A stretch of 64,000 nt of DNA from Prorocentrum cordatum (Eukaryota > Sar > Dinophyceae > Prorocentrales > Prorocentraceae). Made by a program: the position numbers and the translations under genes. This document shows positions 22,091-31,708 of the stretch, piece by piece. The DNA is taken from contig CAUYUJ010008546.1 of the NCBI GenBank assembly GCA_963575745.1, positions 371,969 through 435,968 of the forward strand. The letters run 5' to 3'. Each line of letters starts with the position of its first letter. The first letter of the stretch is position 1. The notes beneath the pieces are model-generated. The model did not search any database. It saw nothing but the letters and a program-made list of their open reading frames with translations, and had not been told where the DNA came from.

Positions 22091-22104
22091 AAAATGGCTA
22101 CGGA
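22091..22104 (-). promoter_or_regulatory. Spliced-leader relic (5' part only)
   Basis: On the minus strand TCCGTAGCCATTTT is identical to the first 14 bases of the dinoflagellate spliced leader. The sequence then diverges (CACTTACACC instead of GGCTCAAG). It lies 28 bases 5' of an ATG that opens a broken coding remnant. Confidence 0.55.
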
Positions 22105-22617
22105 GGATGAAGAGGAGGACGAGTATGAGGATGAGGGCGATGAGGTGAGGAAGAGTAGAAAGTCGACGAGTACGAGGCGGAGATGTTGGATTAGAAAGAT
22201 CGAGGAGGAGGAGGAGGAGAAGGAGGGGGAGGAATGAGCTGGAGCAGGAGGACCGCCCGACTTAAGACATATGTAGACAGAACGCCCGGGCAGGTTTAGG
22301 GGGAGTAGGAATACGTCCAGAGCGTCCCTGAACCCTCTCAGACCGTTGCCGAATGCTCTGGATCGGCCGCAGCGCCCGATACATCCTCCAGATCCGCTTG
22401 GTCTGAGATATTGCGGGTTACTTTTCCATGGTATTGCCATCGTCTTTCGTAGGGGGATAGGATGCAGACCTCGACGACGATTACGTCGACGAGTACGATG
22501 AGGACGAGAAGGGGGGAGGTGGTCTTCTCCTCTTCATCGTCCTCCCGCTTTTTCTTATTTAATTGCTTCGCTCATTCCGCTGGCCCTCGAGCGCTCTATG
22601 GGGCCTCTTTGAAGCCT
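22105..22617. other. No gene seen
   Basis: Purine-rich microsatellite-like sequence around 22100-22240. GCCCGACTTAAG at 22258-22269 resembles the terminus of the 6353-6562 element, but no second end was found. Confidence 0.4.
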
Positions 22618-22745
22618 CTTGGGGGCCTCTGTGGGGCCTCCTAGGGGCCTCTTGAGGGCCTCTTGGGGGTCTCTTGGGGCTCCTCGGCGGCGTCTTGGGC
22701 TCCCCTGGGGCCTCTTGGGGGGCTCTTGGGGGCCCCTTGGGGCAG
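22618..22745 (+). repeat. TTGGGGCCTC minisatellite, locus 2
   Basis: Units such as CTTGGGGGCCTCTGTGGGGC and CTTGGGGGTCTCTTGGGGC. Confidence 0.8.
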
Positions 22746-23006
22746 GAGGGGGGGTAGTCGATTGCAGCCACCCCCTCGGAGGCCACGATCCTCGTGAGGG
22801 GTGGCGAAAAATAGACCCCCCCCTGGGGATAGCCCGGGGGCTACCGGGGATCGGCCGGAGTACTTCTCGTCCGGGGGCCCCCAGGGGCCGCCCCGCGCGC
22901 GCGAATTTGAAACACTGTTAGTAGTTACCGGAGATCTTAGCACGTTTCTGGCCCGTTGGGCCGGCGAATTCTCCTCTCATTCGTCGTAGTCGTCGTCGTG
23001 GTCGTA

Positions 23007-23007
<1 letters not shown>

Positions 23008-23085
<78 letters not shown>
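23008..23085 (+). repeat. (GTC)26 microsatellite
   Basis: Perfect trinucleotide array of about 26 units. Confidence 0.95.
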
Positions 23086-23228
23086 TCCTCCGAATTCTCA
23101 TCTTCCGCTCCTCCTGCTGCTGGTCCTCCTCTTCTGATCTGCACCTGTCGTCCATCTCCTTCTCTTGCTTCCTCCACCCCCCTCGTTTCTGGGTGATCGC
23201 AAGGGGTAAGGTGGGGGAGGCTGACGAG

Positions 23229-23487
23229 GAGCACGACCTTTGTGGGCCCCGGAAACGGCAGGGCCGTTTCTTCACCGTTTCCCAAAAAAGTTCCCCTTGA
23301 AAATGGAAACGGCAAAAAAATGGCGACCGGAAACGGCAAAAGAACGGCTCCAGGATTGGAACCGGAGCCGGAACCGGTCAAAAAAAGGCGCGACGGGACC
23401 GGTAAACAACGGCGTCGGAACCGGGGGAAAAACGGCAAAACGGAACCGGTTAAAAACGGCCCTGTCGTTTCCAGGGCAGAGCACGAC
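23229..23487. mobile_element. MITE-like element with 9-bp flanking repeats
   Basis: GAGCACGAC occurs at 23229-23237 and 23479-23487, flanking inverted ends. The left end is GCCCCGGAAACGGCAGGGCC plus GTTT; the right end's reverse complement is GCCCTGGAAACGACAGGGCC plus GTTT. The interior is a degenerate array of GGAAACGGCAAAA and GGAACCGG units. The left end has about 8 extra bases between direct repeat and inverted repeat, so the boundaries are approximate. Non-coding. Confidence 0.6.
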
Positions 23488-23828
23488 GGGGGCGGAGGAG
23501 GCCGACGACGATGACAAGATCGCGGAGGAAATGGAACGCCCCCGGCCCACCTTTACACGTTTTCCTCTTGATCCTGTTGCTGCTTTTATTCCCTTTCCCC
23601 TGAGGCGGCTGGACAAGGGGAAGTGGACTTCGAGGAGACGGGGAGAGAAGGACAGGGTGTTGGGGAGGGGGAGGGGGAGTAGGGGAGGGGCATGACGAGG
23701 AGGGTGGCTCCCGCATCTCACGCAAGCGACACGATGCCCTCGCAACCAACGTATGTACTAGTGACCTTCGGCCCATCCCGCTATCGTGCCTGGGTTTTGG
23801 TTCGAAGTTCTCAGGTATGCGTCTCGGG

Positions 23829-23938
23829 GCCCCTGCGGAGCGCTCTCGGGGGCCGCCTGAGGGCAGTTTTGGGGACCTCTCGGCGGCCTCTTGGCGGCCT
23901 CCTGAGGGCATCTTGGGGCCTCCTGGGGGCCCCTCGAG
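23829..23938 (+). repeat. TTGGGGCCTC minisatellite, locus 3
   Basis: Degenerate units of the shared GGGGCCTCTTGGGG type. Confidence 0.75.
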
Positions 23939-23950
23939 CTTGTTTTTTTT

Positions 23951-24056
23951 ATTGCTCGCACCCGTAACGCCCGTTACGGGGGGGGGTTCCCCCCCCCGTA
24001 ACGGTAACGAGCGTACGGGGACGGGGGTGCGGACCCCCCCTCCGTCCAGGCAGGCA
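23951..24056. repeat. CCCGTAACG hairpin with C/G homopolymers
   Basis: CCGTAACGCCCGTTACGG forms a hairpin. It is followed by G9 and C9 runs and a second CCGTAACGGTAACG. The same combination of poly-C or poly-G with GTAACG occurs at 19140-19190, 20450-20510 and 25636-25712. Confidence 0.7.
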
Positions 24057-24082
24057 TGCTGTGACGCTCACATGTGTGCTCA

Positions 24083-24118
24083 GGTTCGAGGTTCGAGGTT
24101 CGAGGTTCGAACCTCGGC
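24083..24118 (+). repeat. GGTTCGA heptamer repeat
   Basis: Four tandem GGTTCGA units ending AACCTCGG. Confidence 0.9.
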
Positions 24119-24204
24119 GCAACCTGTGGCCTGCCAGCACGACGTTTCTCCGAACAGTGCGCGCACCAGGAGTTCCGTTGAAACGCAGCGCCACAAAATG
24201 GCCC

Positions 24205-24400
24205 CGCCTTTGGCGCAACCTGTGGCGCAACCATCGACGCAACCTATGGCACGCCCTGAGGGCGCAACCTAAGGCGCAACGTAAGGCGCGATTTGTGGGG
24301 CGCCCTGGGTGCGCAAGCTATGGCGCAAGCTATGGCACGCCCTGGGGGCGCATCCTATGGCGCAGCTTGCGGCTCAACCTATGGCGCAGGTAATTGTACG
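24205..24400 (+). repeat. ~13-bp minisatellite (GGCGCAACCTATG)
   Basis: Repeated GGCGCAACCTATGG-like units, with a longer-period GCACGCCCTG.GGGCGCA block occurring twice or more. Confidence 0.85.
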
Positions 24401-24667
24401 CAAGCACAACGTGTGGTGTAACGCATCGGGCAAGCCATGGCGCAACCAGCCGGTGCAATCTCACAATATCATTATGACTACTACCACTGTCCTCCCTCCA
24501 TTCTCCCTATGCTTGTGCAAGGGGCTGGACTGGGCGAGACCTGCACGCGGATGTGGCCGCATGTCCTTCCAGCGCTCGGCCCTCCTACCTCGCGCGGCTG
24601 GTCACGCCAGCCCCCCGCATGTGTATCCAGATGGGCCCCAAGCGCTGCTGAAGCTTTCGGCAACTGG

Positions 24668-24900
24668 CTGCGGACACGGCGACGGCAGCGGCGACGGCGA
24701 CGGCGGCATCGGCGGCGACGACGACGGCGGTGACGGCGGCGGCGGTCACCTTCAGCGCCGCCGCCGCCGTTTGCCCCCGTCGGCGTCGTCGCCGCCGCCG
24801 TCATCGTCGTCGTCGTCGTCGTCGTCGTGGTCGCCGTCGCCGCCGCCCGTGTCGCCGCCGCCGCCGCCGTCGCCCCCCCGGTCTCCGTCGCAACTGACGG
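24668..24900 (+). repeat. CGG/GTC trinucleotide tract
   Basis: GGCGAC, GCCGCC and GTC arrays with strand-asymmetric halves. Confidence 0.85.
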
Positions 24901-25029
24901 TGACGACGACGACGCACCCGCGTGCACGCTCCAGCCGTCGACCCATGTTTCAAGGGCCTTGTGCCTGTGCAGGGAGCTCCTGTTTCCTGTATTCCCTAGG
25001 CTGCCGCCGCCCCGCGCGCCCCCACGGTG

Positions 25030-25165
25030 CGTGGTTTACACTCCGCACAAAAAAACCGTACACAGGCCTTGTGGTGCACACATGCCATGTGGTATACACA
25101 GGCGCCACGGTTCACACTCCCATGATGTACACGGTCGCAATGGAGTACACAGGCGCTGTGGGCTC
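25030..25165 (+). repeat. 18-bp minisatellite, locus 3
   Basis: Degenerate units of GTACACAGGC...TGTGGTGCACACATG type, same strand as 20046-20345. Confidence 0.8.
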
Positions 25166-25285
25166 AACAGGTCCGAGCGTTCTTTGAACCAGAAAAACTA
25201 AGATCCACAAGCTGCTCACATAACGAACAAGCCACGGTTGGGCCCCGAGCGATCTTCTGGACTTTCGTTCCGCCAATATCTTACA

Positions 25286-25530
25286 GGTGTACACAAGCTT
25301 TGTGGTGTACGCTTGCATTCTGGTGCAAACACGGGGCGTTGAAACAGCAGCTGTGGTGCACGCGGGCGCCGTGGTGTGCACCAACAGTGAGATGTACAAG
25401 GGCGCTGTGGTGCACCCGCGTGTCATGATGTGCTCAGTCGCCGTTGTGCACACACATACCATTTCTGCCGCAGTTGTGGTGTACAAAAGCATCGCGGTGT
25501 ACAGAGCTTGTGTAGTGTGCACAGGCACGG
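25286..25530 (+). repeat. 18-bp minisatellite, locus 4
   Basis: About 13 degenerate units (GTGTACACAAGCTTTGTG, GTGTACGCTTGCATTCTG and so on). It is followed directly by a GAC array, matching the neighbourhood of the other loci. Confidence 0.85.
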
Positions 25531-25635
25531 TCGGCTTCGACGACGACGACAGCGGCGACGACGACGACGAAGCCTACCGTGCCGACAGTTGTGTTGGTAA
25601 TAAGTACCAGGGCCCGTGCGAGGGCCCCGCCGCGC

Positions 25636-25712
25636 GTTACCGTTACCCCCAACTTGGGGCTGGACCCCCCCCCCCGTAACGGGCGCACCCCCCCCCAATA
25701 ACGAAACAAGTT
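25636..25712. repeat. GTAACG / poly-C module
   Basis: GTTACCGTTACCCCC, then a 13-C run, GTAACGGGCGCA, another C run and ATAACGAAAC. It is related to the module at 20450-20520, which also ends ATAACGAAAC. Confidence 0.65.
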
Positions 25713-25739
25713 CCTCGGTGCCGAGGGCTGGAACTGTTT

Positions 25740-26005
25740 TCCCAATCTGGGCCCCCATTTGGAGCTGTATTTGGAGTTTTTTGGGCCGTCGTGGGCGCGT
25801 CCTGGGCCGTTTGGGGGCCCTGTTGCGCCGTCTTTGGCCCTTTTGGAGGCCTTGGGCAGTCTTGGGGCGATCTTGGAGGCCTCTAGGGTCGCCTGATGGC
25901 GTCGGAAAGCTGCAAGGGGGGAGCGCCACAAATCTTCAAAAAAAGTGTCGGTCTCTTGGGGCCCTCTTTGGAGGCCTCGGGGCATCTTGGAGGCCTCTTC
26001 TTGGA
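25740..26005 (+). repeat. TTGGGGCC minisatellite, locus 4, at the left edge of the low-GC island
   Basis: Degenerate units such as TTGGAGGCCTTGGGCAGTC and CTTGGGGCCCTCTTTGGAGG. The sequence changes abruptly to AT-richer DNA just after it. Confidence 0.8.
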
Positions 26006-26354
26006 TGGATGACGGTGTTTATACGCACTTACAGAACATATGAGTACATATCTTCTGCTTACGCAGGTTATTACAACAATATATAATTAGGTTAGTACTT
26101 GAGATACAGACGTACTTATAACCAGGTGTTAGTGGGTTAGCTAACTAGGTTAATCTAGTTACGATAAGTCCGCTATCCTGGATACGCTAACTCCGCTATC
26201 CTGTATACGACCAATCACAAAACTTTTAACATCTACTAAATTTTAAATAACAAGGCCATGTAATTTCGAAAACAAGTCGCATACAAACAAACATAAACAA
26301 CACAAAACACAAACGCACACGTTTGAAGCATCGGCGTGCACATTGATTGTTTCG

Positions 26355-26460
26355 AGGGGCCCTTTGGGGGCCTGGGGGAGAGCGGCTCTATGGGCTCCAA
26401 GGGGCCCTTTGAGGGTTCCTCCAGGGGCCCCCTAGGGAGGGCATTCGAGGGGCTTCTCAA
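26355..26460 (+). repeat. TTGGGGCC-type minisatellite just downstream of gene4
   Basis: Degenerate GGGGCCCTTTGGGGGCC units, about 50 bp beyond the gene4 stop. Confidence 0.65.
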
Positions 26461-26509
26461 AGCCAACTAAAACAAGTCCGCCAGACAGCACGGCCAGCAA
26501 CACTATGTT

Positions 26510-28575
26510 TCATATTTTTGTGCATAGGATGTGCCGAAGTTTCGGCGGCACCAGGACCTGACATATGCTGCCGACCTCTGCGGGCCAGAACACGGTCGGC
26601 TCCAGCAGCCTGGGAGTAGGCATTACAATCGGAGCATCTTGCACGAGACATTTTGCAACGTGAAACTGGACCGACTGAAGATCCCATTCGCTCACGCAGC
26701 TGACCACGACGCCATCGATGCTGCAGTGGCACCATACTTCACCAAATCGAATGAGCCCATCATCATTCTGGAATGCGACCACATCAGCAGCCCTGATGAG
26801 TTTAAAGTTGACAAATGCTTTTGAACTTGCCAAGATGGTTGCTGCAGGGCTGATACCAAATTCCGAAGTCAAGGCGCCGCGCATTTTTTTGATGCCGCAT
26901 GCGGCTCCACGAGGTCTGACTTAAACATAGGATGCTGCAAGTGATACACTGCATCAAGAGCAACTGCCTCTACCAAATCCTTCTCGTAACTACGGTCATT
27001 ATGGCGAGACTCCGCAAGACGTTTCACTGTTTTGTGCTTCCTTTCCATGAGGAAGCACGACACCAACTGCCTAAAACGAGCGAATTGTGGGCCTATGTGG
27101 GTTGCCCAGTGGCTCTTGGGTTTCCACAAGGACTCTCCATACGCAACTTGATGAGCATACAAATGCTCTCCATACGCAACTTGATGAGCATACAAATGGG
27201 TTAAACTCGAATCGTCCAAAGAGTTCGCACTCACAGTGCCAGAATTTGCAACGCTGAGTAGCTCAAGCACCTTGCAAAACAAAATTGCACTCTCAACTTG
27301 CGGCCTGCACTGGCCAGAGGGATACGCGATATCGACGAGAAACTTATGCAGCGCAGGTGCAAGGGCCAACATCTCGGATGCCGACCCTCCCGGCGTAGAT
27401 GATTTGTTGCTTTTGCAAATGTTTCGGGCGTTGCTGTAACAACCAGGCCACCTGAAATTCTGGAGGTATGCATCCAACTGCTTAGCACCTAATCTATTAT
27501 TGGTTGCTTCGGCGAGCGACTGCATCAAGCAGACCACCTCATTATTGAATATTCCATCAACGGCGTATATGTGCATCCAGTCCCAGCCCCATACAGAGGC
27601 TAGCCTCACCCGTAAATCCGAATCTTGCATCACGCCAGTTTCGCAATATATGAAACCATAGTACACCTCGACTTCCTTCAGCTTGACGGGGTCGGTTGTT
27701 GCCAGATGCTCCAGCCTGGACTGCATAGACCAGATGTCTTCGTCAGTCAATGCCTTAAACTCTGAACGATCTAAAGTCGATTACGGGAGGCAGAAGTCTG
27801 TGCGCTCACCGACATACGCCGAGTTAATGCCCACAATGTTGCAACACAGTGGGCATATGTTCACACCGTTACAGCCTTTTGTCGTCAGCATGAATTTGTG
27901 CGCTCTCTCGTCTTGCACAATTAAATGCAACTTGGCAAATAGCAGCCGTGGGCTGCCCTCCCCTGGAATCTGAAATGAGACTCCATGTCGGAGGTCATAA
28001 GATGATGGTTGCCCAAAAAACAATTTCAACAGCGCACGAGTAAATTGAGACATGCCTCCACTCAGTTTGTTCACATGCGAGGACCTGCAGCACGTCAGAG
28101 TCATCCATACTTCCTCGGCGGACAGGGCTGGATACCCCATGTTGTGGATTGCCCAGTAGAGCGTCTGTACTTTACGGAAATTGTGAAGCCCCAAGTTGTT
28201 CCCAGGTGTTACTTCATTTGAATACAGTATCAATTCCATTACATTGCTGCTGGCGTCCATTGTTTGAATGAACACCTTGCGAAACTCCGACGATAATGTC
28301 AGCGCTACTTCCAGCATTGCCAATGGGTGGATCACCCAGCAACCGAAACCAGGAGTGAGGAAGTCATCGGGAAGTCTCTGCACGAGCGGTCCAAATTGAG
28401 TCCCCTGGTAGGCAGCATCTTGTCTGGCCTTCCGCACGGCCCAAGTCGAAGTCGCACTTGGACATTCAGCCTCTGAGTCCCTCGGCTCTTTCAACACAGA
28501 AGCTAAACCTGCATCGGTGACGTGAGACTTTCTGCCGAGGTCTGACAGCTTCAATCTCTTTGTATGTCCTGACAT
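26510..28575 (-). pseudogene. Gene4: intronless transposase-like retrocopy
   Basis: Homologous along its length to the spliced gene at 58635-61755. Shared blocks (gene4 / other): SNEVTPGNNLGLHNFRKVQ / CNEVTPGNPLAEHNARKVQ; LSGGMSQ / FPGGMSE; ICPLCCNIV / TCLPCKNVL; WDWMHIYAVDGIFNNE / WDYMHIYLVKGLFHVE; LQNFRWPG / LQNWEWPG; SLWKPKSHWATHI / SLWLPKHHWALHL; MERKHKTVKR / HERKHRVAKR. The ATG at 28573-28575 follows a spliced-leader relic by two bases. There are two lesions: an in-frame TAA at 27781-27783 and a one-base shift in an A7 run (26884-26890), after which the C-terminus continues in another frame to 26510. There is also an in-frame 33-bp tandem duplication. The family resembles eukaryotic DDE transposases of the tnp2/CACTA type (CxxC block, D-x-M-H block, HWA.H...ERKH block), but that assignment is inference. 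Both intron positions of the homologue are uninterrupted here. Confidence 0.8.
27133..27198 (-). repeat. Perfect 33-bp tandem duplication inside gene4
   Basis: Two identical 33-bp units (27133-27165, 27166-27198) encode HLYAHQVAYGE twice. The homologue has a single copy (HLEAHKDAYGS). The duplication keeps the frame. Confidence 0.95.
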
Positions 28576-28577
28576 GA

Positions 28578-28595
28578 CCTAAGCCAAAACGGCTA
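28578..28595 (-). promoter_or_regulatory. Spliced-leader relic before gene4
   Basis: Minus strand TAGCCGTTTTGGCTTAGG against leader TAGCCATTTTGGCTCAAG: 15 of 18 identical, all three changes being transitions. It ends two bases before the gene4 ATG. Confidence 0.8.
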
Positions 28596-29867
28596 TGCAC
28601 GTGCATCTACACGTATGTTGCATGGTTGTATACGCATGCGTATATGTGTTTATGGGGGCATGTGGGCTACACAAGTACCATGGGCAGCTGCATTGCAGCA
28701 AGAAGCCGAACTACTACAATACACATGCATGCATACATACATACATACATGCACGCAGACAGCTTGGGCCGTCTGGCAGGACCGCTCTTGGGCAGTCATA
28801 GGTCATCGGGCTATCTTGGGACATATTGGGCATAACCTGAGCAACTGCCACGACTGTCTTGAAGGCATCTTGGGCCATCTTGGGAGGCCATTGGCCGTGA
28901 GGCCGATTTTGGAACGCCATTCCATGCTAGTGTGGGGGCATACTTTGGAACGCCGTTTCAATTTACATCTGGGGCAGCTGTCACGACTGTCTTGAACGCC
29001 TCTTGGGCCATCTTGGGAGCCAGCGAGCCCGCGAGGCCGATTTTGTAACGCCGTTCCAATTTAGTTTTGGGGCAGATGCTGGAACGTAGTTCCAATTTAC
29101 TTCCAGGGCAACTGTCACGACTGTCTGGGATGCATCTTGGGCCATCGTGGGAGCCGCTTGGCAGTGGGCCGTATTGGGGGGGCCCTCTTGGGCAGGGGTC
29201 CCGTCTTAATGGCATTACTTGCAGTTGTCGTAGACTTTTCGTTCGTAAGCCCAGTGGCTTCGCCAACGTGCGGTGGTCAGATGCGCACACCGCCGACCCC
29301 GAACTCAAACTCACAGAAGGCAATTTACTAGTGTGCACGTCATGCGCATTCCAGGTGAACAGTCGCTGACTGGCCCACGTGTGACAACCCTATGCAGGCC
29401 AATCTATCGAATTCGCAGGCCGTCGCTAGCACGAGTTGCGCACATAACATTGAACGCGTGCCAACATGCACCAGCCTGGTTCAAACTTGTTGTCAGACAT
29501 GGTTGTGGACAACCACCCCTAGTCATCTACACATGTATCTGCCCCCTCATGCAATGCCTACCTGGAAGGCCAACATGCCCTTCGGGCACGTAGCGTGCGT
29601 GCCTAGCTTTCGTCCCAGAGTTTACCAGCAGCCTGATACCCCCCCCGTGCAACGCAAATCGAATCAACGTCACTCAACCCCGATGCAAGGGCAGCAGCCT
29701 TGGCGCGACCGTAGACCCAGGAGGCCCATGCGTTCTTAGACCTGCCGCCGATCGCTGTGGAGTCCAGGAATTCAGCGTAGAAGGTCCTCTTGCGCTTGCC
29801 ACCTGCCCCTCCCCACTCATGTAGCCACGTACGCGCATACAGATCAGATAATTACCCCTCTCCGCCT
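28596..29867. other. Intergenic, with TTGGGCC minisatellite
   Basis: TGCATACATACATACATGCA-type repeats lie at 28725-28755. From about 28790 to 29190 are degenerate units such as CATCTTGGGCCATCTTGGGA, interspersed with GGAACGCC.TTCCAATTTA repeated at about 28912, 28950, 29049 and 29083. No gene was recognised. Confidence 0.6.
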
Positions 29868-29879
29868 CCTCCTCCTCAT

Positions 29880-29910
<31 letters not shown>

Positions 29911-29976
29911 ATCATCATCATTATCCTATGCCTCCTCATCTTCCTCCTCCTCCTCCTCCTCCTCCTCCTCCTCATC
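29868..29976 (+). repeat. (TCC)n/(TCA)n microsatellite
   Basis: TCC arrays with a central ATC run. A second, longer TCC tract follows at 30072-30190. Confidence 0.9.
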
Positions 29977-29982
29977 CCCTGT

Positions 29983-30060
29983 GTAGCGGAAGTGTTCCGC
30001 TACATGCCACCCCCTCGGCAGCGCCAGTGAGCGCCTTTTGTAGCGGAAGGGTTCTGCTAC
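29983..30060. repeat. Pair of 21-bp hairpins
   Basis: GTAGCGGAAGTGTTCCGCTAC at 29983-30003 is a palindrome with a 3-base loop. GTAGCGGAAGGGTTCTGCTA at 30040-30059 is a close copy, 57 bp away. Confidence 0.85.
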
Positions 30061-30183
30061 ATGTCTTCCCCCTCGTCCTCCCCCAGCCTCCTCATCATCC
30101 CATTCTTCATCCTCCTCCTCCTCCTCCGCCTGAGCCTCCTCGTCATCCTCATCCTCCTCCTCCTCGTCCTCATCCCCCTCCTC

Positions 30184-30230
30184 CTCCGCCCTCCAGGAGG
30201 GGGGGGAGCTCCTCCTCCTGGAGGGCGGAG
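30184..30230. repeat. Perfect 17-bp inverted repeat
   Basis: CTCCGCCCTCCAGGAGG (30184-30200) and its exact reverse complement (30214-30230) with a 13-base loop. It lies near the 3' end of gene3 and could act in 3'-end formation, though dinoflagellate terminators are not defined. Confidence 0.85.
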
Positions 30231-30273
30231 GGGGAGGAGGAGCTGGCACGAGCCCCAAGAGGGCCCGCCCGAG

Positions 30274-31617
30274 TCACCAGTAACAACCGTGCTTGCATGA
30301 TGATGCATGCGCCCACCCATGGCCCCTGCCCACCGATGCTGGAGACAGAGGCTGCCTTCGCTGCTGCCTTCGCCTTTCCCTTGGCCTTTGCCTTTTTTTT
30401 TGGGGGGGGGCTGCCTTTGCCTGCGCAGGCCTCCGCAGACAACGGCCACGACTGTGAGGTGGGAGCTTGGCTGTTGCAGCTGCCCTCACCTTCGCCTCGA
30501 TCTCCGCGGCGAGATCTACAGCATCTACGGTGACAGGCGCCTCCGAGGCTGGCGAGTCATCTGCTGGTGCATCAGCGGCAACGTCAATGCCCACGTCGGG
30601 CGCGTACCCAGCATCAGGGCTGGCCACTTTCGTCAGCGGCATGAGCGTCAACCCTGGCGTAGCAGGCGATGGCGTTGAAGCGGCCTTGGGCTTCAGGTCG
30701 TGAAGGCGTAGAAGTGAGTCGTTCCCTGACGTGGTCGCCAGTGGGCCCAGGCGCCTGTCGATCTCCCTGGCGATGGTGTCCTGTGCCGCGAGCTGCGAAG
30801 GGGCGGCATCAGCGAGAGCAAGCATCGGCTGCTGTGGCGGTGCACTGGATTGCGCACCTGTTGTGGCGTCCATCTTGAGACTATAATGCGTCTTGCGATA
30901 TCCCATATCAGTCACGCACGCCAGTACGTCAGCAGGCGCTGGATCCGCATGGCTTGCGCCATATGCGAAGAGCTTCAGGTCGTCACTGAGGTTGCTAGGG
31001 TCGGGCGGCATCTCCGTCTGGTGTGGGAACCGCAGTGTGTGCTTACCATGGTCCTTCTCGAGCTGCTTGATCGTGCGCTGGATGTGCTTGGCGATCTCCT
31101 TCTTGGCACTCGGGGTGACGACGGTGCCACGCACTGCAGCTGCAACGAGGAGCGACGTCACCTTGCAAAGCAGCTTATTGCCAGGGCAGGCCACACCAAC
31201 TGCAAAGAGGCGCTGTGCCATGGCGTTGGCCGTGGCGTTGATCACGATGTCGTCCGAACTAAATGTAGCCCAGTCCTCTGATGTGAAGTAGTTCTCAATT
31301 CCAGAGCACCACTGGTTGTCGCGTTTACCAGTGGTAGAGCCACCAACAGCAAGAGCGGCGACGACGTTCGCCATCGCTGCAGCAAACGTGTTTTGCTGAT
31401 CCGCAGTCCACGGGCCAGATGCGAGCTCAACGCCGACGGCAGTGCAATCATCGATTGTGAGCTTGGCAACGCCGATGGACTGGATGATCACGTGGGACTG
31501 CGCCTGCAGCAAGCTCACCCTGTTAGTCGGGCCGATGCCGAGGCTGACCTGGCTGTTGACGAATGCAACGCGCGCCCTGGTAATGCTGATGAGACTCTCT
31601 GATGCCGCAGTTGCCAT
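30274..31617 (-). CDS. Gene3: unrecognised 447-codon protein
   Basis: Starts at ATG 31617, 91 bases after a spliced-leader relic. The N-terminal ~250 residues look like a folded soluble domain (ISITRARVAFVNSQVSLGIG, ENYFTSEDWATF, TANAMAQRLFAVGVACPGNK, KEIAKHIQRTIKQLEKDHGK). Residues ~250-390 are Ala/Pro/Asp-rich linker. The last ~55 codons in this frame are Arg/Gln-rich, but a one-base shift in the adjoining C9/A9 run (plus-strand 30393-30410) would give a Lys/Ala tail (KKKAKAKGKAKAAAKAA), typical of proteins in this genome. The annotated C-terminus may therefore be wrong or the gene lightly damaged. No signal peptide, membrane segment or known domain was recognised. Confidence 0.65.
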   Translation of the reverse strand: MATAASESLISITRARVAFVNSQVSLGIGPTNRVSLLQAQSHVIIQSIGVAKLTIDDCTAVGVELASGPWTADQQNTFAAAMANVVAALAVGGSTTGKRDNQWCSGIENYFTSEDWATFSSDDIVINATANAMAQRLFAVGVACPGNKLLCKVTSLLVAAAVRGTVVTPSAKKEIAKHIQRTIKQLEKDHGKHTLRFPHQTEMPPDPSNLSDDLKLFAYGASHADPAPADVLACVTDMGYRKTHYSLKMDATTGAQSSAPPQQPMLALADAAPSQLAAQDTIAREIDRRLGPLATTSGNDSLLRLHDLKPKAASTPSPATPGLTLMPLTKVASPDAGYAPDVGIDVAADAPADDSPASEAPVTVDAVDLAAEIEAKVRAAATAKLPPHSRGRCLRRPAQAKAAPPQKKRQRPRERRRQQRRQPLSPASVGRGHGWAHASSCKHGCYW

Positions 31618-31708
31618 TGCTGTATCTGGGCGGAGTGGTGGGATACTGAGTCACAACACCTGGCGTCAACCGCAGCGTGGCTGTGGTAATGCGTGGAGCA
31701 CGCGACGG

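Noticed and set aside
24083-24118. GGTTCGA repeats that resemble a tRNA B box
   Set aside because: They form a heptamer tandem repeat. No acceptor stem, A box or cloverleaf could be drawn around them.
27767-27783. A 14-base intron (GTAATCGACTTTAG) that would remove the gene4 stop
   Set aside because: Far too short for a spliceosomal intron. Removing it would also shift the reading frame, which is continuous on both sides of the TAA.
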